The notes: generated by a model not told the origin, from the letters alone. 64,000 nt of DNA from Sphingobium sp. 15-1 (GCF_013375535.1 NZ_JABXJG010000003.1:434001-498000), one strand, 5' to 3'. Counted from the first letter of the stretch, positions 23,742-33,466 are shown. Translations and numbers: made by a program.

Positions 23742-24761
23742 ATGTCTTCCGATGCGCTGGACATCCCCGACAATCCTGATGCGGTGAAGGCGCTTTTGGC
23801 GGCGATGCAGGCCAAACTTGCTGCATCCGAGCAGGCGCTGGCGGCCGAGCGATCTGCGCATCAGGACACACGGCAGCAGCTCGCCGCAGCCGAAAATGCC
23901 ATCAAGCTCACGACGCTGCAGATCGAGAAGCTGAAGGTCCAGCTTGCCCGCCTGCGCCGGATGAAGTTCGGCCAGTCCTCGGAGCGGCTGTTGCTGCTGG
24001 CGGATCAGCTGGAGTTGTCGCTGGAGGATCTGGAGGCCGCACAGGCGCATGCCACCTGCGTGGTCGCTGGCAGGACGGCAGAGGAACCTGCCTCAGAAAG
24101 CAGTCAGCCTAGCCGTAAGCCGCTCCCTGCGCATCTCCGCCGCGAAGAGGTGCTGCACCCGGCGCCGGCAGCGGACGATTGCACCAGCTGCGGCGGCGCC
24201 ATGGCGCGGTTGGGCGAAGACGTGAGCGAGGTGCTGGAATATGTTCCGGGACGCTTCCACGTCGTGCGGCACGTTCGGCCGAAGCTGGCCTGCAAACGCT
24301 GCGATGCGATCAGCCAGGCACCGGCACCTTCGCTGCCGGTCCCCCGCGGCCGAGCCGGACCGGGTCTGCTGGCCCATGTGGTGGTTTCGAAATTCGCGGA
24401 CCATCTGCCGCTCTACCGCCAATCGCAGATCTTCGCGCGGGAGGGGGTCGAGATCAGCCGATCGACGCTGGCAGACTGGATGGGCCAGGTCAGCTGGCTG
24501 CTCCAGCCATTGGTCGATCGTATCGCCGAGCATGTGATGGCAAGCCCCAAGCTTCACGCCGACGACACGCCGGTTCCGGTGCTGTCGCCGGGTAGCGGCA
24601 AGACGGCGACGGGGCGACTCTGGGTGTATTTGCGCGACAATCGACGATGGCGGCCCAGCGACAAACCCGCAGCGCTCTACCGCTACAGGCGTTTACGGAT
24701 GATCGTATCTGTGTATTTCATCCGATGCAGCGTCACGTATCGCTTCATCCCGCGGTCATAA
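23742..24761 (+). pseudogene. tnpC: IS66 TnpC transposase, truncated
   Basis: The N-terminal coiled coil (residues 20-85), the KFGQSSERLLLL segment, a zinc-finger-like CTSCGG ... CKRCD and the DDE start (LADWMG, KLHADDTPVPVL with its first Asp) are present. After ALYRY (about 24688) the sequence becomes unrelated and ends in RFIPRS. The second Asp and the Glu of the DDE triad are missing, so it cannot transpose itself. Confidence 0.88.
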
Positions 24762-25011
24762 GCCCGTTGATCAGGATCGGAGCGGTTTACCGTTTCTCTT
24801 GATATGTGGATCGGCGCCGAAGCTGCGCCGTGTCGGCTTTCTGTTCTCCGCTGTTTTAAAACGAGAAATGTCCAGAGCCGGGGTAAGGATAAGCGCTGAT
24901 TGGAACCCTTCCAATACACGTCATTCCAAAACTTTAAAGATGGTTGCGCCGGGTTGAGGTGGGTTCGACTTGGACGGCGATACACATATCCTCGCGTTAT
25001 GGCGCCGCCGA
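24689..25011. other. No gene recognised
   Basis: About 320 bp between the truncated tnpC and the end of the Lrp-type gene. A 110-codon minus-strand frame covers it but has no motif and no typical composition. Confidence 0.45.
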
Positions 25012-25491
25012 TCATGCGCCAATGCGCACCGGGAGCGCAGTTCTGTAGACGACCGGCCGCAGCGCGAAGCTGGTAGTTACCTGCGAGACGCCGACGATCT
25101 TGGTTAGTTTATGCCGCAGGAAATCCTCGAACTCCCCCAGAGAGCTGACGAGAACGCGAAGTTGATAATCGGCTTCCCCGGTCATCAGATAGCATTCCAT
25201 AACCTCGGGAAACTTGGCCAAGGCGGTTTCAAAAAGGGTTAGGTGCGTATCATCCTGTTGGTCAAGGCGTATACGAACGAACGCAGTGACGCCGAGTCCG
25301 ACCGCCTCGGGTTTTACGAGCGCCACATAGCCCTGGATGACCTCCCTCTCCTCCAAGAGGCGAACTCTTCGCAAGCAAGGGCTCGGTGACAGGCCAACGG
25401 CCTCGGAGAGCTGCTGGTTGGTGACTCGGCCATCTGCCTGCAGCCGTCCAAGGATTCTTACATCTATTTCATCTAACGGCTGAATTGGCAT
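25012..25491 (-). CDS. Lrp/AsnC-family transcriptional regulator
   Basis: 159 residues: an N-terminal winged helix (DEIDVRILGRLQADGRVTNQQLSEAVGLSPSPCLRRVRLLEE) followed by the RAM ligand-binding domain (AFVRIRLDQQD ... VMECYLMTGEADYQLRV). Family members sense amino acids or related small acids and regulate nearby genes. Here it stands alone between two insertion sequences, so its target is unknown. It is intact. Confidence 0.93.
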   Translation of the reverse strand: MPIQPLDEIDVRILGRLQADGRVTNQQLSEAVGLSPSPCLRRVRLLEEREVIQGYVALVKPEAVGLGVTAFVRIRLDQQDDTHLTLFETALAKFPEVMECYLMTGEADYQLRVLVSSLGEFEDFLRHKLTKIVGVSQVTTSFALRPVVYRTALPVRIGA

Positions 25492-26030
25492 AAAATCACC
25501 ATCAAAGGCCCCACGAAATTATAATATGCTAATATGTGCCCTAAATTGGGCAATGTCCGCAAGGATTTCTCGTGCAATCGCCGTTACAAGGCATGCACTA
25601 GCCCGTCTTATTCATCAGGCTGGACATGAAGGGTTGGCGTGAGTGGCCTAAGCCCTTGACTTGCTGTAGGAAATTGGATGTCTAGACCAACCTGCAGCGA
25701 GGCAAAAAATGCCACAGGCCACTCCCGCCAAGAGCCACGATAGCGCGGCGGTGATTTCGTTTCCAGCAGTGTCGCGCAAGAAAGTGGCAGGGGCATTCGA
25801 TGGAGGGCGATTGACCTCGGACGGTGGTGTTCTGCTGCTGGCTCAGGCCGAGCGTGCAATGGGTGTCTGCCGGCAACTCGCGGCCTGCATTGCCGACCCG
25901 CGCGATCCTTCGCGGGTCACCCATAAGCTTGATGATATCCTGCGGGCGCGGATCCTGGCGATCGCCTGCGGCTACGAAGACGCTAACGACCTTGATGCCC
26001 TGCGCGACGATCCTGGCTTTCGCCTGGCGC

Positions 26031-27752
26031 GTAACCGGGGCAGATTCCCGGGCGTTCAGGCTGGGGCGTGCCGGACGAGGTCTGGTAGCCATTGGACGTG
26101 TGGTGCGCCGGGGACAGCGAAGCGGTCGCCGAGGAATTGGTAGAAAGAGATGCGCAGCTTGGCGCATGTCTTGAGCAGGCCAATCATGGTGTCGCGGGCG
26201 ATCCTTCCGGCCTGGCTGACGGTGCCGCCGGAGATTTTGCGCTTGGTGACGAAGGCGCGGATATCGTTTTCCGAACCATTGGTGTGCAGGGGGATTTCCG
26301 GGCGCTCGAGGACGCGAAGCAACTGTGCCTTCTGGCGATGGAGGCGCGTGAGCAGCCGGTCGAGCATCACGTAACCGGTGCGCCTGGTGAAGATACGGTC
26401 GAAGCGGACCCGCAGGGCTCTGGCCCGTTTGGGATCGGGATAGCGCTGCCATGCCTTGAGGTCGGCATAAAGCCACCAGATCAGGGTGCGTTTGAGCTCG
26501 ACGGCGTCACGATCTTTCTTCGAGCTGGGCTGGAGCTTGTGCACCAGCCGCTCGCAATGGACCCAGCACAGAGCATGATTGTCTCCGACCCGGAACTGGC
26601 CGGCACCATCGGAGACGATCGCCGTGTCGCCCAGCAAGCCTTGTTCGCTGATGGCACCCCACAGGGCACTTTCGGTAGCGACCTTGACCGGATCGGGCTG
26701 GACGTTGAGCTTGTCGAAGTCCAGCGCCGCAAGGTGGGCAGCCCAGGCCTCGGCACAAGCGAAGCGCTTGTCACCATGGCTTGCAAGGGCATCGATCTGG
26801 GCCGCCGCCATGTTCATCTCGCGCATCCGGGCCACTGCCACGTCATTGACGACATGCTCGCTGCGCCCGGCCTGGAGCAGACCCAGAAAGGCGGCACGGG
26901 ACTTGGACACGCCACTCCGGAACACCGCAAAGCGCTGGTCACCCAGTTGCGTGACATAGCCATTGCGCCGGGCATGGGGAGCGCTGGTGTCATCGACGCT
27001 GATCCACCGGGCGGTCTCCAGTCCTGTGCGCAAAACGGCCTGATCTTCAGCCACCAGGGCTTCAAGTCCCCTGCTCAGAAGACGGACAACTTGCCGCTTG
27101 GAGATTTGCAGGCCCATTCCGTTCAAGATGGCTGTCAGCCGTTCACTCGTCATCTGCCCCTGGAAGTGACCTGCGGCAATGAAGCGGCGAAGCTCGGAGC
27201 CAAAGCCACCCAGGATGCCCGGCGGCAGAGGCGCCAATATCCGCTCGCCCGTCGCCGCCTCCCAGCGTTCCCGGCGATAGCGGACCACCTCGACGCTGAT
27301 CTTCAGATCCTGCACCAGCACGTCTTCGTAGCCGCGAAACCTCGATCCGGCAGGCGCATCCGCCTTCAGCTTCACTTCTGACGTTACAGCCAGCTTGTCA
27401 CGCACCGATCCCCGGCCGCGTTTACGGCCTTTCTTGCTCTTCGGCTTCGATGTTGCCTGCTCCATCCCCGATGGCTTCGTCTTGAACTTCGGTCGCGGCG
27501 GCAGCCCTTTCAGCCGCGCGATCTCGTCCTTCAGGGCCGCAATCTCGGCATCTTTCAGTGCTACTACCGCAGCATGCTCGTCCTGAGAATCCTGAAGCGA
27601 CTTCACCTGCGCCGCCAGCGCACCAACCACACGGCGTAAATCGGCAAAACCGCCATCGTCGTCAGGGCCAGATCCACCGGGAGTCATCCAAAGTGTGAAT
27701 CACAAACCGTGAAGCTTGAAAAGACCCCTGCACGGAAATTTGCCCCGCTTAC
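26031..27752 (-). mobile_element. IS66-related (ISBst12-like) element inserted in IS1380
   Basis: 1722 bp with imperfect terminal repeats beginning GTAA: GTAACCGGGGCAGATTCCCG on the left and GTAAGCGGGGCAAATTTCCG on the right, read inward. The flanks are identical (GCCTGGCGC at 26022-26030 and 27753-27761), fitting the 8-bp target duplication of IS66 elements plus one chance base. It carries a single transposase gene and no tnpA/tnpB. Confidence 0.85.
26056..27687 (-). CDS. IS66-like transposase, single-gene type
   Basis: 543 residues: an N-terminal coiled coil (residues 15-60), a basic segment (KPKSKKGRKRGRG), then the catalytic core with ISVDDTSAPH (Asp), AIVSDGAGQF and CWVHCERL (second Asp region) and LHTNGSENDIRAFVTKRKISGG (Glu). 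All three acidic positions are kept, so it may be active. The arrangement with one gene and GTAA ends fits the ISBst12 subgroup. I am sure of the transposase call and less sure of the subgroup. Confidence 0.85.
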   Translation of the reverse strand: MTPGGSGPDDDGGFADLRRVVGALAAQVKSLQDSQDEHAAVVALKDAEIAALKDEIARLKGLPPRPKFKTKPSGMEQATSKPKSKKGRKRGRGSVRDKLAVTSEVKLKADAPAGSRFRGYEDVLVQDLKISVEVVRYRRERWEAATGERILAPLPPGILGGFGSELRRFIAAGHFQGQMTSERLTAILNGMGLQISKRQVVRLLSRGLEALVAEDQAVLRTGLETARWISVDDTSAPHARRNGYVTQLGDQRFAVFRSGVSKSRAAFLGLLQAGRSEHVVNDVAVARMREMNMAAAQIDALASHGDKRFACAEAWAAHLAALDFDKLNVQPDPVKVATESALWGAISEQGLLGDTAIVSDGAGQFRVGDNHALCWVHCERLVHKLQPSSKKDRDAVELKRTLIWWLYADLKAWQRYPDPKRARALRVRFDRIFTRRTGYVMLDRLLTRLHRQKAQLLRVLERPEIPLHTNGSENDIRAFVTKRKISGGTVSQAGRIARDTMIGLLKTCAKLRISFYQFLGDRFAVPGAPHVQWLPDLVRHAPA

Positions 27753-28806
27753 GCCTGGCGCTGGGCAAGCTGCTGGATTCAGGCGCGGGTCTGGCGAGCC
27801 AACCGACAATGAGCAGGTGGGAGAATGCGCCGACGACGCGCCAATTGGCGCGGATGATGGTCGCGATGGTTCGCATCTATTGCGCCAGCTACCCCGAACC
27901 GCCCAAGGTAGTGACGCTGGATATCGATGATACCTGCGACGTCGTGCACGGCTATCAGCAGCTGTCGTTCTGGAACGGCCACCACGGCGAGCGCTGCTTC
28001 CTGCCGATCCATGTCTATGACACGGCAACGGGGCGACCCGTTGCCATGCTGCTGCGTACCGGCAAGACGCCGTCGGGTGCGGAGGCTGCAGGGCACATCC
28101 GTCGCCTTATTCGGCATATCCGTCGGCATTGGCCCCAAACGCACATCACCATCCGCGGCGATGGGCATTATGGCCGGCCAGAGGTCATGGCCTTTTGTAA
28201 GGCGCACGGTATCGACTATGTCTTTGGCCTTCCCACCAATGCCGCCCTGCGCGCTAACCCTGACATCGCCGCCGCCGCCGATGCCTGCGCGGTCAAGCGT
28301 GCCGAGAAACAGCGCGTGGTCCTGCGTAGCTATGCCGAGATCCGCTATGGGGCGAAAAGCTGGAAATGCGAGCGCCGCGTCGTCGCCCGGATTGAAGCCA
28401 GCACCCTGGGCATGGATATCCGTTACGTCGTCACTTCCCTGGCGAACGGCTCCGCCGAACATATCTACGACAGCCTTTATTGCGCCCGGGGCCAGGCCGA
28501 AAACCTGATCAAGCGGCACAAGAGCCAGCTCAGCAGCGATCGCACCTCGTGCCGATCGGCCAACGCCAACCAGATGCGGCTCATTCTGCACACCGCTGCC
28601 TACTGGTTGATGTGGCGCATCCAGCAGGCTGTCCCCAAAGCAGCAGCCATTGCCGATGCCGAGTTCGCCACCCTGCGCCTGCGGCTTCTCAAGGTCGCCG
28701 CCCGCGTGATCGAAACTGCAACCCGAATCCGCGTCGCCTTCGCATCCGCCTGTCCCGACGCCAACACGTTCCGAACCGTCGCCGCCGCGCTCAGGACCGC
28801 ACCCAC

Positions 28807-29913
28807 CTAGTGGATTGATTCCAACGTTTGGAACCCTCGGTTTCGGGCTGCGATGATGTCGTCGGGATTGGCTTTCCAGATGAAGGGTTTGGGGTTTGCG
28901 GCGTTGTATTCGCGGATGAAGCGATTGATGGCGGCCTGGAGATCGACGAGGGAATGGAAGACCCCGTGTTTGAGCCGGCGTCGGGTCAGCTTGGCGAAGA
29001 AGCCCTCGACGGCATTGAGCCATGAGCTGGAGGTTGGCGTGAAATGGAAGGTCCAGCGCGGATGGCGGGCGAGCCATTGCTGGACCTTGTCCTTTTTGTG
29101 TGTCGCATAGTTGTCGAGGATCACGTGGATCGCTTTGTCCGCCGGCACTTCGCGCTCGATACGGTTGAGGAAACGGATGAACTCCTGATGACGATGGCGC
29201 TGCATGTTCTGCCCGATGACCGTTCCGTCCAGCACATTGAGAGCGGCAAACAGCGTGGTCGTGCCGTGCCGCTTGTAATCATGGGTCATGGTGCCTGCGC
29301 GGCCCTTCTTCATCGGCAGGCCGGGCTGGGTGCGGTCGAGCGCCTGGATTTGCGACTTCTCATCGACGGACAGCACCACCGCATGAGCCGGCGGATCGAC
29401 ATAGAGGCCGACGATTTCGGTGAGCTTCTCGGCAAACGCCGGGTCGTTCGACAGTTTGAAGCTGCGCCAGCGGTGCGGGCTGAGACCGTGCGCCTTCCAG
29501 ATCGCCTGCACCGTCGAGGCGGCAACGCCAGCCACCTTCGCCATGGCGCGCAACGTCCAGTGGGTCGCCTCGTGCGGGGGCGGCTCATGCGTCAGGCGGA
29601 CGATCTCGGCGACATGCGTGGGCGGGATCGGCGCCTTGCCGGGCGGACGGGATTTATCGCGAAGCAGACCCTCGACGCCTTCGTTCATGAAGCGTTCCTG
29701 CCATCGCCAGACGCAGGTCTTGGACTTGCCCGTCGCGGCCATGATCGCCGAGGTACCCAGACCATCGCCGCTCAGCAGCACAATACGGGCCCGCCAAACG
29801 TGCTTCTGCGGGCTCTGCGGGGCCGCTGTAATGTCGCACAATCGCTGACGGTCGGCGGCGGACAGGGTGAAAGTGATGCCATCGCGCATCCTCTCAGACT
29901 CGCACGCCAGCAA
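28807..29913 (-). CDS. IS630-family transposase
   Basis: 368 residues (360 if ATG 29889 is used). Two helix-turn-helix segments at the N-terminus (SAIMAATGKSKTCVWRWQERF; VAASTVQAIWKAHGL) precede a Tc1/mariner-like DDE core: VVLSVDEKSQIQALDRTQP (D), HVILDNYATHKKDKVQQW (D) and SSSWLNAVEGFFAKLTRR (E). All catalytic residues are present. Its own stop codon, TAG read from 28809-28807, is created by the target CTAG. Confidence 0.93.
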   Translation of the reverse strand: MLACESERMRDGITFTLSAADRQRLCDITAAPQSPQKHVWRARIVLLSGDGLGTSAIMAATGKSKTCVWRWQERFMNEGVEGLLRDKSRPPGKAPIPPTHVAEIVRLTHEPPPHEATHWTLRAMAKVAGVAASTVQAIWKAHGLSPHRWRSFKLSNDPAFAEKLTEIVGLYVDPPAHAVVLSVDEKSQIQALDRTQPGLPMKKGRAGTMTHDYKRHGTTTLFAALNVLDGTVIGQNMQRHRHQEFIRFLNRIEREVPADKAIHVILDNYATHKKDKVQQWLARHPRWTFHFTPTSSSWLNAVEGFFAKLTRRRLKHGVFHSLVDLQAAINRFIREYNAANPKPFIWKANPDDIIAARNRGFQTLESIH

Positions 29914-29958
29914 GCCGATGGGAATCCCCCATCGGACTCTTTTGTTCCGGTCAATCCA
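28811..29958 (-). mobile_element. IS630-family element inserted at CTAG
   Basis: Inverted repeats TGGATTGATTCCAAC (28811 on) and TGGATTGACCGGAAC (read inward from 29958) are flanked by CTAG on both sides (28807-28810, 29959-29962), in keeping with the TA target of this family. The insertion lies exactly at the IS1380 transposase stop codon and leaves it intact. Confidence 0.88.
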
Positions 29959-30877
29959 CTAGACCACGCGGCCATGCCGCTGAACCGTACCCCGTCCTTC
30001 AATCTCGCAAACCTCTCGAACATCCGCGGTGAAAAAGACGCAGCGCGATCACTCGTCCTGATCACCAAGCAGATGACTCCTGAACCCGGCGATCGGCGGA
30101 ACGGACATCGTCACGAATAAGACGGGCTAGGGCGTAGACTCATTACGCATTGCACCACAGTCGCACGCAGATGAGCTTGATGGCAGCGAGATAGTTGGCG
30201 GCGTCCTTTTCGTATCGAGTGGCGATGCCGCGGAACTGCTTGATGCGATTGAAGAAACGTTCGACGAGGTTGCGCTGGCGGTAGAGCCACGACGAGAACC
30301 CGAAGCGTTGCTTGCGGTTAGAACGGTTGGGAATGTTTGCCCAGATGTTCCTGGCCGCAGCTGCCTCGCGGATGACGATGCTGTCATAACCCTTGTCGCC
30401 CAGAAGGGTAGCGCCCTCGGGAATGGCCTCGATCAGCGCTTCAGCTTCGCAAGCATCGTGGACCTGGCCGCCCGTCAGTCTCAGGCTGACAGGACGTCCA
30501 TTAGCGTCGACAAGAGCATGGAGCTTGGTCGTAAGACCGCCCCGGGAACGTCCCATGCCATGATCTCCAGGCCCCCTTTTTTGCCCGACGCACCATGCTG
30601 GTGGACGCGCATGCAGGTGGAATCAATCATCACCAATTCGCCGTTGAAGCCGACGGAAACCGCCGCCAACAGCCGGTCCCACACACCAGCCTTCCGCCAG
30701 CGGACGAACCGGTTGTAGCAGGTGGTCGATGGGCCATAGCGTTCCGGGATTTCCGCCCAAGGCGCACCAGAGCGGAAACGCCAGAGAATACCGTTTAGGA
30801 CACGACGGTCGTCAACCCGAGGAATGAAGCGCCCCGGCTTTTCAGGAGGCTCCAACTTGTGAGAAGGAGCATCCGTG

Positions 30878-31201
30878 ATGAGCAAGACGACGAACAAATT
30901 TTCTCCTGAAGTCCGCGAGCGCGCGGTCCGTATGGTCGCGGAGCAGCGTGCTGAATATGGCTCGGAATGGGAAGTGATGAAGTCGATCGCGGCGAAGATC
31001 GGCTGCTCGCTGGAGACGCTGCGCCGCTGGTGCCGCGAGGAGGCGAGCCGACGAGCGGGACCAGCGGCGCTGGCTGCCGATGACCGCGAGCGGCTGAGGT
31101 TGCTTGAGCGCGAAGTGAAGGAGTTGCGCCGGGCCAACGAGATTTTGCGCAAGGCATCAGCATATTTTGCGATGGCGGAGCTCGACCGCCCCGGGAGATG
31201 A
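30878..31201 (+). CDS. IS3-family OrfA
   Basis: 107 residues from ATG 30878 (AAGGAG at 30864-30869). It has a helix-turn-helix (EWEVMKSIAAKIGCSLETLRRWCREE) and a leucine-zipper-like tail (LRLLEREVKELRRANEILRKAS). It overlaps orfB at 31198-31201, where OrfAB is usually made by frameshifting in this family. Confidence 0.93.
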   Translation: MSKTTNKFSPEVRERAVRMVAEQRAEYGSEWEVMKSIAAKIGCSLETLRRWCREEASRRAGPAALAADDRERLRLLEREVKELRRANEILRKASAYFAMAELDRPGR

Positions 31202-32106
31202 TGATGGCGTTCATCGACGCCCATCGCGAGGATTTGGGGATCGAGCCGATCTGCCGCGAACTGGCGATCGCCCCTTCCTCATACCATGAACATGCTGCAC
31301 GCCGTGCCGATTCCGGGAGGCGTCCGGCACGTACCCGGCGCGATGAGGAGATCAGGGAGCAGATCAAGCGAGTCCATGAGGCCAGCTTCGGCCTCTATGG
31401 CGCACGCAAGGTCTGGCACCAGATGCGGCGGGACGGCATCATGGTGGCGAAATGCACGGTGGAACGATTGATGCGGGCCATGGGACTGGCGGGCGTCCGG
31501 CGTGGAAAGAAGACAGTCACCACTGTCAGCAACCCGAAGGCGCCGTGTCCGCTGGACAAGGTCAATCGGGAGTTTCGCGTCAGCCGGCCCAACGCTCTGT
31601 GGGTTGTCGATTTCACCTACGTGCATACCTGGGCGGGCTTCGTCTACGTCGCCTTTGTGATTGACGCTTTTGCTCGGCGGATTGTGGGGTGGAAGGTCAG
31701 CACGTCAGCCACTGCAGGCTTCGTTCTGGATGCCCTGGAGCAGGCGATTCATGCCCGCAGGCCAGGTCCCGATGATGGGCTGATCCACCATAGCGACAGG
31801 GGAGTTCAATACCTTGCGATGAACTATACCCAGCGCTTGGCCGAGGCCAAGCTCGTTCCCTCGGTTGGTAGCGTCGGCGACAGCTACGACAACGCCTTGG
31901 CCGAGACGATCAACGGCCTTTACAAGGCCGAGGTCATCTGGCGGCAGCGGTCATGGCCAAGTGTTTCGGCCGTGGAAATGGCAACGCTGCGCTGGGTCGA
32001 TTGGTACAACAATCACCGGCTCTTCGGCCCTATCGGGCACATCCCGCCCGCTGAGGCCGAAGACAATTACTATGCAGCCCTCGAGAACCTCGATATGGCT
32101 GCATAG
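31198..32106 (+). CDS. IS3-family OrfB transposase
   Basis: 302 residues with the rve-type DDE core: ALWVVDFTYVHTW (D), LIHHSDRGVQYLAM (D) and DNALAETINGLYKAEVI (E, 35 residues on). The HTH_21-like region RVHEASFGLYGARKVWHQM precedes it. All catalytic residues are intact. Confidence 0.94.
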   Translation: MMMAFIDAHREDLGIEPICRELAIAPSSYHEHAARRADSGRRPARTRRDEEIREQIKRVHEASFGLYGARKVWHQMRRDGIMVAKCTVERLMRAMGLAGVRRGKKTVTTVSNPKAPCPLDKVNREFRVSRPNALWVVDFTYVHTWAGFVYVAFVIDAFARRIVGWKVSTSATAGFVLDALEQAIHARRPGPDDGLIHHSDRGVQYLAMNYTQRLAEAKLVPSVGSVGDSYDNALAETINGLYKAEVIWRQRSWPSVSAVEMATLRWVDWYNNHRLFGPIGHIPPAEAEDNYYAALENLDMAA

Positions 32107-32358
32107 CCCAATGAAAACTGCCTCCTGAAAAGCCGGGGCGCTTCAGAACGCCGCGCGGCTTGTTGGGCAGCAATGGCTCGATGATCAGCCATTCCTTGTC
32201 CGTCAGTTCGTATCGCCGTCGCGTCATGCATCCTCCATTTCCGAAGGCCACCTGAATCACGCCAATGCCGACAGCTCAACCCAATTTATGAGTTCGCGCC
32301 CTAGTGAGCGTATTGCGAAAGCTGCCCTGCAGCTTCGTGATCTCGGCGGAACCGCTTT

Positions 32359-33466
32359 ATGAGACCTGTGCGCGGGTGGGCGTAGAGCTATGAAATCGCG
32401 TAGATATTTGGTGATTTATCGATCCGGCCTGCGATCTGCGGTCGGAGGCGATATCATGCTGGAGCCGAGAGAATATTCATCGTGCGCTTGAGGTTGTAGG
32501 CGATGGCGGTGAGGTGGACTTGGACGGCGGCTTTGGCGAGACCTCGCCATCGCATTCGACGCAGGCCATAGCATCGCTTCCATGTACCGAAGATCTTCTC
32601 GATGCGGGCGCGCATGCGATGGATCGGTTGATTCCATTCATGGAGCTTGCGCAGCGTTTCAGCTTCGTCGCGGCCCCACATGCCGGTGGCGACGATCCGG
32701 GGAGTGCCGCCCTTTGCCAGCACGGCATCACAAAAGTGATTGCCGCGATAGGCGCTGTCGGCAAACACCTCACCGGGATTGTCGGGCAAGGCTTGGGGAC
32801 CTGCTTTGCCGTCATTGATATTTGCCGGTGTGATGGACACTTCCTCGACCAACGCGGTAGCGGCATCGGCGCCCACGTGGGCCTTGAAGCCGTGAACAGC
32901 CCGTTTTCTTTTGTGCTTCACCCAGCGCGCATCATCATCGTCTTCACTGGCCGAGGCAATGATGGTGGCATCGACCAGTGTACCGGTCTTGACCGTCACC
33001 GCTTTGGCCTTGAGCTGCATGGTCACGGTTTCAAACAGCGATCGGTCCAGTTGGTGCGCGACCAGCAGCCGACGGAATCTGACAAACGCGGTACGCTCGG
33101 GCGTCGCCTCATTCGCGGAAAACCCACAGAAGCGGCGAAAAGAGGCCCGGTCGTCCAAGGCCTCAGCCAGCTTCACATCGGACAGATCATACCAGATCGA
33201 CAACAGGAGCGCTTTGAATATTGCCAGAGGCGGCCAGGCGGGTTCACCTTTGGAGGCCGGATAAAGCGGATCGAGAAGAACCGTGACCGCGCGCCAATCA
33301 ATCAGCGATACAAGCGCGTCCAGGGATGACGTCGTCCTCTCGGACCCTGAAAACCCAAACCGCTCCTGCCCAATTGAACCCTGCGCCACGGCCACTCTCC
33401 TCATTGGAAAGCCCATAGAATCAGCAATTCACGCGCCTGTCTACGCCCACCCGCGCACAGGTCTCA
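32359..33466 (-). mobile_element. IS5-family element, complete
   Basis: Inverted repeats TGAGACCTGTGCGCGGGTGG continuing GCGTAGA (32359 on; inward from 33466), with TTA duplicated on both sides (32356-32358, 33467-33469), as expected for the TNA targets of the IS1031-like group. It lies 55 bp beyond the end of the first IS5. Confidence 0.9.
32454..33416 (-). CDS. IS5-family transposase
   Basis: 320 residues: an N-terminal DUF772-type domain (PAWPPLAIFKALLLSIWYDLSDVKLAEALDDRASFRRFCGF) and a DDE core, with TLVDATIIASA (D), VFADSAYRG (D) and RARIEKIFGTWKRCYGLRRMRW (E). Intact. A start at 33404 (MRRVAVAQG) is also plausible. Confidence 0.93.
   Translation of the reverse strand: MGFPMRRVAVAQGSIGQERFGFSGSERTTSSLDALVSLIDWRAVTVLLDPLYPASKGEPAWPPLAIFKALLLSIWYDLSDVKLAEALDDRASFRRFCGFSANEATPERTAFVRFRRLLVAHQLDRSLFETVTMQLKAKAVTVKTGTLVDATIIASASEDDDDARWVKHKRKRAVHGFKAHVGADAATALVEEVSITPANINDGKAGPQALPDNPGEVFADSAYRGNHFCDAVLAKGGTPRIVATGMWGRDEAETLRKLHEWNQPIHRMRARIEKIFGTWKRCYGLRRMRWRGLAKAAVQVHLTAIAYNLKRTMNILSAPA

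Larger units (their letters stand above)
22860..24688 (+). mobile_element. IS66-family element, 3' truncated
   Basis: Three genes in the standard IS66 order (tnpA, tnpB, tnpC) are present, but tnpC stops matching at about 24688, inside the transposase core. The right inverted repeat is absent. I could not fix the left terminal repeat; it should lie between 22740 and 22865. The remainder to 25011 is unassigned sequence. Confidence 0.8.
25709..28810 (+). pseudogene. IS1380-family transposase, split by insertion
   Basis: Residues 1-107 are read from 25709-26030 (…FDGGRLTSDGGVLLLAQAER…, with the first Asp region). The rest is read from about 27762-28810 (…SQPTMSRWENAP, VVTLDIDDTCDVVHG, IRGDGHYGRPEV, then CARGQAENLIKRHKSQL). 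If the inserted element and one copy of the target duplication are removed, the frame is continuous at 456 residues, the normal family length, so the break comes only from the insertion. The stop TAG at 28808-28810 lies in the CTAG used by the IS630. Confidence 0.88.
30825..32145 (+). mobile_element. IS3-family element, apparently complete
   Basis: 1321 bp with perfect terminal repeats starting TGAAGCGCCCCGGCTTTTCA and continuing AGGAGGC at both ends (30825 on; inward from 32145). The target duplication GAA is at 30822-30824 and 32146-32148. It contains intact orfA and orfB, so it is the most likely active element in the pile and among the last to arrive. Confidence 0.92.
30143..32227 (-). 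pseudogene. IS5-family transposase, split by IS3
   Basis: ATG 32227 opens MTRRRYELTDKEWLIIEPLLP, and the frame is cut at 32146. It resumes at 30821 (PRVDDRRVLNGILWRFRSGAPW ... VMIDSTCMRVHQHGASGKKGG) and finally, after the usual IS427-type frame change near 30540, as GRSRGGLTTKLHALVDANGRP ... ERFFNRIKQFRGIATRYEK (Glu region), ending at 30143. With the IS3 and its 3-bp duplication removed, the gene would be whole. Confidence 0.88.
30131..32300 (-). mobile_element. IS5-family (IS427-type) element, split by an IS3
   Basis: Inverted ends GGCGTAGACTCATTA (30131) and GGCGCGAACTCATAA (inward from 32300) are flanked by CTAG (30127-30130 and 32301-32304). The element sits in the right terminal repeat of the IS1380. 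Its transposase gene is interrupted by the IS3 element at 30825-32145. Confidence 0.85.
25596..32306 (+). mobile_element. IS1380-family element carrying four other insertions
   Basis: The terminal inverted repeat CACTAGCCCGTCTTATTC starts at 25596. Its partner, read on the minus strand, ends the element at 30130, with the last six bases displaced to 32301-32306 by an IS5 inserted at CTAG inside the right repeat. The transposase gene is also split by an IS66-type element (26031-27752), and an IS630 (28811-29958) sits at its stop codon. I did not find a clear target duplication for the IS1380 itself. Confidence 0.8.

Noticed and set aside
26092..27381. 429-codon plus-strand frame
   Set aside because: It is the shadow of the IS66-type transposase on the other strand and shows no motif.
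27779..29077. 432-codon minus-strand frame
   Set aside because: It is antisense to the IS1380 gene and runs across the IS630 boundary, so it cannot be an old gene.
29044..30120. 358-codon plus-strand frame
   Set aside because: It is antisense to the IS630 transposase and crosses the element end.
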